From: Chlorobiota bacterium
GTDB lineage: Bacteria > Bacteroidota > Bacteroidia > Bacteroidales > F082
Assembly (NCBI GenBank): GCA_030619415.1
Contig: JAUXBM010000038.1
Location: forward strand, 1 to 10,303
Reading direction: 5' to 3'
Length of the DNA: 10,303 bases
Both the position numbers and the translations under genes were made by a program. Below are positions 5,845 through 10,303 of this stretch, one piece after another; the stretch's first letter is position 1; the number at the start of each line of letters is the position of its first letter. The notes beneath the pieces are model-generated. The model searched no databases. It was not told where the DNA came from and saw only the letters and a list, made by a program, of their open reading frames with translations.

Positions 5845-7053
5845 CTAGAACGCCACCTGGAACCTGACCATCGCAATATTGGCATAACCAACATCGATAA
5901 CATCAGAATAAATATAATTGAAGGAGAAGCGTGTAGCCGGATTGAGGTACCAGTTTACCCCGAATGTAAAGTCGGTCATTGCGCCACCATTCAGGTCTTT
6001 ATCATTCAGGTCGATATGCGACAGGCGAATGGCCAGTTCCCATGCACCGGCTCCTCCCTTTCCCAGGTTTTTTTTCGGGCTTACTCTGTCAAAGCAACCT
6101 TTTTTTTGACTGAAATTTCTATGCTCACCGGTAATGAACCAGGTAAAATAACCATAGAATGCATAATAGTTATAAATTGATTCCTGCGCTACCGAAGAAG
6201 CTGAAGGGGCAACCCTCGCCATCATATATTCACCCTGTATGGCAAAAGGGCCCGAAACAAAAGCCAGTTCCCCACCAAAAACATCGGCCCTTTTCACTGC
6301 ATCTACTATTAAGTTCACATATTTAGGAGCCAGATGTGCTTCTGGTCTTTGACTTAATGAGAGTTCTAGATTGTGTTGAAATTGGTCTTCATAAGCAATT
6401 CCCAAATGCAAAACCGTAAATCGCCCTTTGGGTTTATACAGGGGCTGACCGGTAACTCTGGCTGTCAATCGGTATTGGTCACCCAGGTATTTACCCACAC
6501 CTCCCGTAGGATAAAAATAACCGGCATACCAGGCAAAACGTTTATTAAAATGTTTGTTGAAAATCATAAATCCAAGGTCACGTTCAGGCGTGAAGGCATT
6601 TGTTTGCCCTCTTTCCATAAATGTGGCATATTTTGAACTGGTTTGCATCTCAAGTCCAAAAGGTTGTTTAAAATGTCCAACCCTGATATTTCCAATTCCA
6701 GGTATTTTTGTTATTTGAATGTAGGCATCTTTAACCCCTGCGTCGCCTTTTGAAAAATCAAACTGAAGTTTGTACTTGATGTTGCCATAAAGTGTTCCTG
6801 AACTGTACAAGCGAATACGCCTGAATTCTGCTCCATTTTGTGCTTCAAATTCATCGGAGAGTGATGGATTCTGATAAATATTTATCACGTCAAACTGGAT
6901 ACGTCCCCCAAATTTTATTTTGAATTTCCCGTCAGACCGGTTAATCTGAACACCTTGATCCCATTTCGCATTCCAGGTAGGCTTATCTACTTCTTGTCCA
7001 TAAAACAAAGCGCTGACAAAAAGAACAATAAGAATTAAATAAAGTTTCTTCAA
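5845..7053 (-). CDS. OprP/OprO-type (phosphate-selective) outer-membrane porin
   Basis: A predicted outer-membrane beta-barrel of the porin O/P family. With the start chosen here it has 402 residues, near the usual family length. MKKLYLILIVLFVSALFYGQ is a clear signal peptide, cleaved near residue 18-19. The body alternates amphipathic strands with turns, includes family-like stretches such as FKIKFGGRIQFD, YKLQFDFSKGDAGVKDAYIQ, GAWELAIRLSHIDLND and NWYLNPATRFSFNYIYSDV, and ends in a terminal Phe (MVRFQVAF) typical of barrel insertion. No ATG exists in frame back to the upstream stop. A TTG at 7074 is possible, but it overlaps the -7 promoter element, so TTG 7053 is preferred. Phosphate or polyphosphate passage is known for Pseudomonas members; the substrate here is inferred and could be another anion. 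Confidence 0.85.
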   Translation of the reverse strand: MKKLYLILIVLFVSALFYGQEVDKPTWNAKWDQGVQINRSDGKFKIKFGGRIQFDVINIYQNPSLSDEFEAQNGAEFRRIRLYSSGTLYGNIKYKLQFDFSKGDAGVKDAYIQITKIPGIGNIRVGHFKQPFGLEMQTSSKYATFMERGQTNAFTPERDLGFMIFNKHFNKRFAWYAGYFYPTGGVGKYLGDQYRLTARVTGQPLYKPKGRFTVLHLGIAYEDQFQHNLELSLSQRPEAHLAPKYVNLIVDAVKRADVFGGELAFVSGPFAIQGEYMMARVAPSASSVAQESIYNYYAFYGYFTWFITGEHRNFSQKKGCFDRVSPKKNLGKGGAGAWELAIRLSHIDLNDKDLNGGAMTDFTFGVNWYLNPATRFSFNYIYSDVIDVGYANIAMVRFQVAF

Positions 7054-7071
7054 TGAGTGATTTGTAAAACA

Positions 7072-7079
7072 CAAATTTA
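7072..7079 (-). promoter_or_regulatory. -7 promoter element of the porin gene
   Basis: Minus-strand TAAATTTG matches TAnnTTTG exactly, with a TTG 15 bp further upstream (7097-7095). Transcription would begin near 7065, 12 nt before the TTG at 7053. This supports 7053 over 7074 as the translation start. It is arranged back to back with the nnr promoter. Confidence 0.45.
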
Positions 7080-7171
7080 ATGTTTCCGTCTTTTCAATTA
7101 TTATGTGTTTAAAACTATTGGAAACTTTATCAGCTTTGAATCAATTGCAGCGGGAAAAAGTTATGTTTTCC

Positions 7172-7179
7172 TACCTTTG
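7172..7179 (+). promoter_or_regulatory. -7 promoter element of nnr
   Basis: TACCTTTG matches TAnnTTTG exactly. It gives a predicted start near 7186 and a 10-nt leader to ATG 7196. A TTG lies 24 bp upstream, somewhat far for a -33 element. Because it falls downstream of the in-frame start candidates at 7103 and 7163, it argues that translation begins at 7196. Confidence 0.5.
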
Positions 7180-7195
7180 TGTAAAACTATGCGCA

Positions 7196-8734
7196 ATGAA
7201 AATACTTCTTGTTGAAAAAATCAGAGAGGCCGATGAATACACGATTAAAAACGAACCGATTCCATCGATCGACCTGATGGAAAGGGCCGCTTTTCAATTG
7301 TATAAATGGATCAAAAAAAGAGTTGATAAATACAATTCTGTCAAATTATTTGTTGGGCCGGGAAACAATGGTGGCGATGGGCTGGTATTGGCAAGATTAC
7401 TGGCAAATAAACAATACAATGTAACAGTTTATATCGTCAGGTATTCTGATAAAACCTCCGACGATTTCCAGGTTAATTATAACCGGCTGGTTGAAATGGG
7501 CATGTCGGAGAACATCTATGAAATAAAAAATAAAAAAGACCTTCCTAAACTATCTGACCAGGATTTACTGATCGACGCCTTGTTTGGCTCAGGCCTTACG
7601 CGACCAGCAACGGGCATTGCAGCCGATGCGATTGAATTGATGAATGGTTCGGGTGCCGTGACCATCGCAGTGGATATCCCTTCGGGCTTGTTTGCTGATA
7701 AACATTCTGAACCGAATAACGGGGCTATCATAAGTGCTGATTACACCTTAAGTTTTCAAATGCCTAAGCTGGCTTTTTTACTTCCGGAAAATGACCGGTT
7801 TGTGGGAAAATGGGAAATCATGGATATTGGGTTGTCCTCTGAGTATATTAACGGCACATCCACAAAGCAATACTTCATGCAAAAAAGGGACATAGCCCCG
7901 ATGCTTCAGAAGCGTAAAAAATTTGATCACAAGGGAACTTACGGCCATGCCTTGCTAATCGCCGGTAGCTATGGAAAAATGGGCGCTGCAATCCTGGCCT
8001 CAAAAGCCTGTTTGCGTTCTGGCGTTGGCTTGTTGCACACGCATATTCCGAAGTCAGGATACGAGATCATGCAGACAGCCACTCCTGAAACCATGCTCAG
8101 CATCGATCGATACGATAACTATTTTTCCGAAATTCCAAAGATGGGAAATTTCGATGCGGTTGGAATTGGCCCAGGACTTGGCGTGGAACAGCAATCGCAA
8201 ATGGCCATGAAACTGTTGCTTCAGGAATACCAAAGCCCAATTGTTTTTGATGCAGATGCTCTAAACATACTTTCGGAGAATAAAACATGGTTGGCTTTTC
8301 TGCCGAAAGGGAGCATCCTTACCCCCCATCCAAAGGAATTTGAGAGACTGACAACTACCTGGTCAGACGACTTTGAGAAATTAAACAACTTGAAGGCATT
8401 TTGTTTCAAGTATGGTGTTTACGTGGTTTTGAAGGGGGCACACACCGCCACATGTTTTCCAGATGGAAATATCTATTTTAACTCAACCGGGAATCCCGGG
8501 ATGGCAACTGCAGGAAGTGGTGATGTTTTGACAGGAATGATTACAGGATTGCTTGCGCAGGGGTACTCTTCGGCACATGCGGCTGTGATTGGCGTTTATT
8601 TGCATGGATTGGCCGGGGATATTGCTGTAAAAAAGACAGGGCAGGAAGCACTGCTTGCCGGAGATATTGTTGAAGAGATCGGGAGGGCATTTAAACGGGT
8701 CATTGGTGATTGGTCATTGGTCATTGGTCATTAG
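7196..8734 (+). CDS. nnr: Bifunctional NAD(P)HX epimerase / ADP-dependent NAD(P)HX dehydratase
   Basis: A metabolite-repair enzyme. The N-terminal YjeF-N domain interconverts R- and S-NAD(P)HX; the C-terminal ribokinase-like domain dehydrates S-NAD(P)HX back to NAD(P)H using ADP. With the start at 7196 it has 512 residues, normal for the fusion. The epimerase half shows VGPGNNGGDG (residues 53-62), DALFGSG and VDIPSG. The dehydratase half shows HKGTYGHALLIAGSYGKMGAA, DADALN, TPHPKEFERL, VLKGAHT and the catalytic AGSGD with Asp near 443. The first 31 codons of the longer frame from 7103 contain the promoter and are not protein-like, so MKILLVEK is the start. The last 11 residues (VIGDWSLVIGH) are encoded by a 7-bp tandem DNA repeat, in which the stop codon also lies. 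The gene is divergent from the porin. Confidence 0.95.
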   Translation: MKILLVEKIREADEYTIKNEPIPSIDLMERAAFQLYKWIKKRVDKYNSVKLFVGPGNNGGDGLVLARLLANKQYNVTVYIVRYSDKTSDDFQVNYNRLVEMGMSENIYEIKNKKDLPKLSDQDLLIDALFGSGLTRPATGIAADAIELMNGSGAVTIAVDIPSGLFADKHSEPNNGAIISADYTLSFQMPKLAFLLPENDRFVGKWEIMDIGLSSEYINGTSTKQYFMQKRDIAPMLQKRKKFDHKGTYGHALLIAGSYGKMGAAILASKACLRSGVGLLHTHIPKSGYEIMQTATPETMLSIDRYDNYFSEIPKMGNFDAVGIGPGLGVEQQSQMAMKLLLQEYQSPIVFDADALNILSENKTWLAFLPKGSILTPHPKEFERLTTTWSDDFEKLNNLKAFCFKYGVYVVLKGAHTATCFPDGNIYFNSTGNPGMATAGSGDVLTGMITGLLAQGYSSAHAAVIGVYLHGLAGDIAVKKTGQEALLAGDIVEEIGRAFKRVIGDWSLVIGH

Positions 8735-8775
8735 TCATCCTACGGACTACCTGCGGTCGTTGGTCATTGGTGATT
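8698..8775. repeat. 7-bp tandem repeat (GGTCATT) covering the nnr stop codon
   Basis: Contiguous heptamers run from 8698 to 8739: GGTCATT, GGTGATT, GGTCATT three times, then AGTCATC. A GC-richer insert at 8740-8761 (CTACGGACTACCTGCGGTCG core) separates them from two more units, GGTCATT 8762-8768 and GGTGATT 8769-8775. The nnr stop TAG at 8732-8734 sits inside the array. Confidence 0.9.
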
Positions 8776-8892
8776 ATTGGTGGTAATCCTTATTAGTTCC
8801 TTTGGTTTAACCAGTATCCCCGCCTCCTCTGACAGTTGTCGGATACGGACGGGCAGGCAGTCGCCAGCATCCAGCTTCCAACAAAACCCTTC

Positions 8893-8948
8893 GACCTGCC
8901 AGCATCTGCTTGCTCCCTGACGTTCGCAAACAGGCAAGCTTGCAGGTC
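8893..8948. repeat. Imperfect inverted repeat with nested arms
   Basis: GACCTGC at 8893-8899 pairs with GCAGGTC at 8942-8948, and inside it GCTTGC at 8908-8913 pairs with GCAAGC at 8934-8939. A CTG (8917-8919) / CAG (8931-8933) pair continues the inner stem around an 11-base loop. A perfect 10-bp palindrome GCAAGCTTGC lies at 8934-8943. No T-run follows on either strand, so it is not an ordinary terminator; it looks like a structured intergenic repeat unit. Confidence 0.5.
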
Positions 8949-8968
8949 TGCCCACACTGCATCCACTC

Positions 8969-8996
8969 GCCAGTCGCCAGTTGCCAGTTACCAGAA
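8969..8996. repeat. 7-bp tandem repeat (GCCAGTY)
   Basis: Four contiguous heptamers: GCCAGTC, GCCAGTT, GCCAGTT and the diverged ACCAGAA. The array lies just beyond the groES terminator on the nnr-proximal side. It shares the 7-bp period and the CAGTC core with the array at 5666-5743. Confidence 0.75.
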
Positions 8997-9003
8997 TCGC
9001 AAT

Positions 9004-9041
9004 AAAAAAAAACTGCCACCCTATTTTTAAGAGCAGCAGTT
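9004..9041 (-). terminator. Intrinsic terminator of the groES unit
   Basis: Read on the minus strand, bases 9041-9031 pair with 9021-9011 as an 11-bp stem. It has eight Watson-Crick and three G-U pairs, a 9-base loop, and a run of nine T (9012-9004) starting at the stem base. The wobble pairs form only in minus-strand RNA and plus-strand RNA has no U-run, so it is directional. It lies 20 bp after the groES stop. Confidence 0.85.
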
Positions 9042-9061
9042 CAATTATTTTTAGGATTTGC

Positions 9062-9349
9062 TTATATCGCCTCGGTCTCAACAACTTTTGCCAACAAATC
9101 CTCGTAGGTTACCATCAGGTATTTGTTTCCTTCAAAATCAAATTCTGTACCGCCGTATTTTTTATAAAATACAGTATCTCCAACAGCAATTCCAGGATCT
9201 TCAATATTGCCAATCGCCACCACCTTTGCGTATTGGGGTTTTTCTTTGGCGGTATCAGGAATTATAATTCCTGAGGACGTAGTTTGCTGCCCGGTCTCTT
9301 CATTGATGTCAAGCAAAACATTTTCATTTAACGGTTGTAATTCTTTCAT
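9062..9349 (-). CDS. groES: Co-chaperonin GroES (Cpn10)
   Basis: This cytoplasmic 10-kDa co-chaperonin forms a heptameric lid on GroEL during protein folding. The 95 residues match the family length. Residues 1-12 (MKELQPLNENVL) give the first strand and PL-N-VL pattern. The mobile loop that contacts GroEL spans about 17-30 (EETGQQTTSSGIII), followed by PDTAKEKP. The roof and core segments VVAIG, VGDTVFYKKYGGTEF and YLMVTYEDLLAKV complete the fold. groEL is not adjacent, and no CIRCE-type inverted repeat precedes the gene. The upstream redox gene ends 25 bp before the ATG with no terminator or recognisable promoter between, so cotranscription is likely. An intrinsic terminator follows. Confidence 0.95.
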   Translation of the reverse strand: MKELQPLNENVLLDINEETGQQTTSSGIIIPDTAKEKPQYAKVVAIGNIEDPGIAVGDTVFYKKYGGTEFDFEGNKYLMVTYEDLLAKVVETEAI

Positions 9350-9374
9350 TGTATTTGCAATTTTATATTGTAAT

Positions 9375-9965
9375 TTAATTTATTCCTAATAATGTGTTAA
9401 TGCGGGTTTTATCAAATCCAACAATCATTTTTCCATTGATGTCAGTTTGTGGCACACCCTGCTGGCCGCTCTTTCTCACCATTGTTTCAGCCGCTTTCTG
9501 GTCTTTACTTACATCAACCTCACGGTAACGTACACCATTGTGGTCAAGATGTCTTTTCAGCGTAGTACACCAACTGCACGAAGGCGTTGAGTAAACAGTT
9601 ACCCGTTTGACCGGTTTGTCGCCATCCGCACTTTTGGCAGTAAATAACGCACTTTCAAACAATGATTTATAAAAACCATCATCATTGCAGCCTTTTACTG
9701 TTTTAACGAATTTTTTACCCTCAAAAATAAGCAACGATGGTGCAGAGGTAATCTCATATTGTACATGGATATCCCTCACCTGGTTTACATCAGCAGTAAG
9801 TACATTGATATTTTCAGCATCTTTCAGCGCCCGTTCAATGCTAGCATAACTGCAGTCGCTCACATCCGAGCCCTTCTTGTAGAGCAATACATAGTTTTTC
9901 CCTTCTGCTTTCAGGGAATCGGTCATCTCGGCGCGGTTGTTAATCTTTTTCAACGACATATTCAT
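9375..9965 (-). CDS. Thioredoxin-like / glutaredoxin fusion protein
   Basis: A 196-residue cytoplasmic redox protein of two thioredoxin folds; no signal peptide. Residues 1-108 form a thioredoxin-like domain with the expected cis-proline site SAPS (Pro76) and following strand LLIFEG. The CxxC site is missing: after the strand YVLLYK there is a single Cys38 in SDCSYAS, with another Cys at 93. Residues about 119-196 form a glutaredoxin domain with Cys130-Ser-Trp-Cys133 (STPSCSWC), GVPQ (cis-Pro172) and GFD at 183-185, the glutathione/thiol-binding set. Disulfide reductase activity probably resides in the C-terminal half. The start may be ATG 9965 or ATG 9959 two codons later. Its partner and electron source are unknown. 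groES follows 25 bp downstream. Confidence 0.85.
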   Translation of the reverse strand: MNMSLKKINNRAEMTDSLKAEGKNYVLLYKKGSDVSDCSYASIERALKDAENINVLTADVNQVRDIHVQYEITSAPSLLIFEGKKFVKTVKGCNDDGFYKSLFESALFTAKSADGDKPVKRVTVYSTPSCSWCTTLKRHLDHNGVRYREVDVSKDQKAAETMVRKSGQQGVPQTDINGKMIVGFDKTRINTLLGIN

Positions 9966-10027
9966 TTGGTTTCTCAGGCTGTTATCAAATCACATGCCAA
10001 TGGACTTTTAAGTATTTTAAATGTGTC

Positions 10028-10052
10028 GAAATTTCAGTACTGACAAAATTTC
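10028..10052. other. Palindromic site upstream of the thioredoxin-like/glutaredoxin gene
   Basis: TCAGTACTGA at 10034-10043 is a perfect 10-bp palindrome, flanked by GAAATT (10028-10033) and AATTTC (10047-10052) with a 3-base offset. It lies about 70 bp before the redox gene and 12 bp after the stop of the next gene. It could be an operator for a dimeric regulator or a weak hairpin; there is no T-run, so it is not a standard terminator. Confidence 0.3.
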
Positions 10053-10063
10053 ATTCACGTAAG

Positions 10064-10303
10064 TCAGTAGATAAATGGAATTACCCTTTTTGTCCTTTTG
10101 ATATATTCGGAGTAGCCGTCAAAATGATTTACAAGATGCGATTCTTCATATCTTATTTTTAAAAGCAAAGCGATGATTAAAACAATGAGCGACAATAACC
10201 TGGGAAAGCTATAATAATCAATGATCAGCGGAATTACAGCAACCACCTGTGCAAAATACATCGGGTGCCTGATCGCGCTATAGATTCCCGAATCAACCAA
10301 AAC
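10064..10303 (-). CDS. Isoprenylcysteine carboxyl methyltransferase-like membrane protein, C-terminal part
   Basis: Eighty codons are visible and the frame is open to the window edge, so the N-terminus is missing. The sequence shows the C-terminal hallmarks of the ICMT/PEMT-like integral membrane methyltransferase superfamily: GIYSAIRHPMYFA (the SAM-contacting RHPxY motif), a hydrophobic stretch of about 35 residues that would hold one or two membrane segments, then RYEESHL with the conserved Glu pair, FDGYSEYIKRTKRVIPFIY to the end. In bacteria the substrates of such proteins are mostly unknown; small molecules, lipids or thiols are possible. It ends 98 bp before the thioredoxin-like/glutaredoxin gene on the same strand. 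Confidence 0.8.
   Translation of the reverse strand, partial: VLVDSGIYSAIRHPMYFAQVVAVIPLIIDYYSFPRLLSLIVLIIALLLKIRYEESHLVNHFDGYSEYIKRTKRVIPFIY

Larger units (their letters stand above)
8735..9061. other. 327-bp convergent intergenic region between nnr and groES
   Basis: No gene is supported here. The region holds the rest of the GGTCATT array, a GC-rich block with an imperfect inverted repeat, a 10-mer CAGTCGCCAG present at 8858-8867 and 8971-8980, a short GCCAGTY heptamer array, and the groES terminator. Both strands happen to stay open for 60-106 codons because the block is repetitive and GC-rich; the translations look like no protein family. Confidence 0.7.

Noticed and set aside
7103..7195. 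N-terminal extension of Nnr from the ATG at 7103.
   Set aside because: The extension contains an exact promoter -7 element, has no protein-like features, and the family starts at MKILLVEK.
8764..9084. Overlapping open frames of 60-106 codons on both strands across the nnr-groES spacer.
   Set aside because: They lie in GC-rich repeat DNA and across the groES terminator, overlap each other, and their translations are low-quality and unlike any family.
10028..10052. Intrinsic terminator after the ICMT-like gene.
   Set aside because: The palindrome has almost no loop and no T-run on the minus strand; it is kept only as a possible operator.

Overview
The window looks like chromosomal DNA from a member of the Bacteroidota. 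This rests on three things. Several genes have the Bacteroidota-type promoter -7 element TAnnTTTG a short distance upstream. Gene starts lack clear Shine-Dalgarno sequences, and two likely starts are GTG or TTG. The proteins themselves are of Bacteroidota type: the PiT transporter sequence, a thioredoxin-like/glutaredoxin fusion, and a lipoprotein beta-helix. No phage, transposase, CRISPR, tRNA or rRNA signal was seen.

Layout, left to right. A PiT-family phosphate transporter gene reads leftward off the edge (1-665, minus). A 376-bp divergent region follows. It carries a direct repeat resembling a Pho box in front of the transporter and a separate promoter facing right. The rightward unit holds a possible 51-codon small ORF, shikimate kinase (aroK) and a class II aldolase-fold enzyme, with 5-7 nt gaps. 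Facing it is a leftward block: a beta-helix lipoprotein, the RlmD-type 23S rRNA uracil methyltransferase and an OprP/OprO-type porin. Back-to-back promoters then separate the porin from the bifunctional NAD(P)HX repair enzyme (nnr, plus). Convergent to nnr is a leftward group: GroES, preceded upstream by a thioredoxin-like/glutaredoxin fusion protein, and a partial isoprenylcysteine-methyltransferase-like membrane protein at the right edge. A clear intrinsic terminator ends the groES side.

Most genes are housekeeping: aromatic amino-acid synthesis, rRNA modification, metabolite repair, chaperone and redox functions. The two phosphate-linked families, PiT and the OprP/O-type porin, could cover inner- and outer-membrane phosphate passage, but they are 5 kb apart and only the first has a Pho-box-like site.

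The most unusual part is not a gene but the DNA between genes. Five short-period repeat arrays sit at gene boundaries: a 32-bp unit at 4069-4158, a 14/7-bp unit at 5666-5743, a 9-bp unit at 5772-5834, a 7-bp unit at 8698-8775 and another 7-bp unit at 8969-8996. Two of them supply the C-terminal codons and stop context of neighbouring genes (rlmD and nnr). I see no convincing new enzymatic or defence system here.
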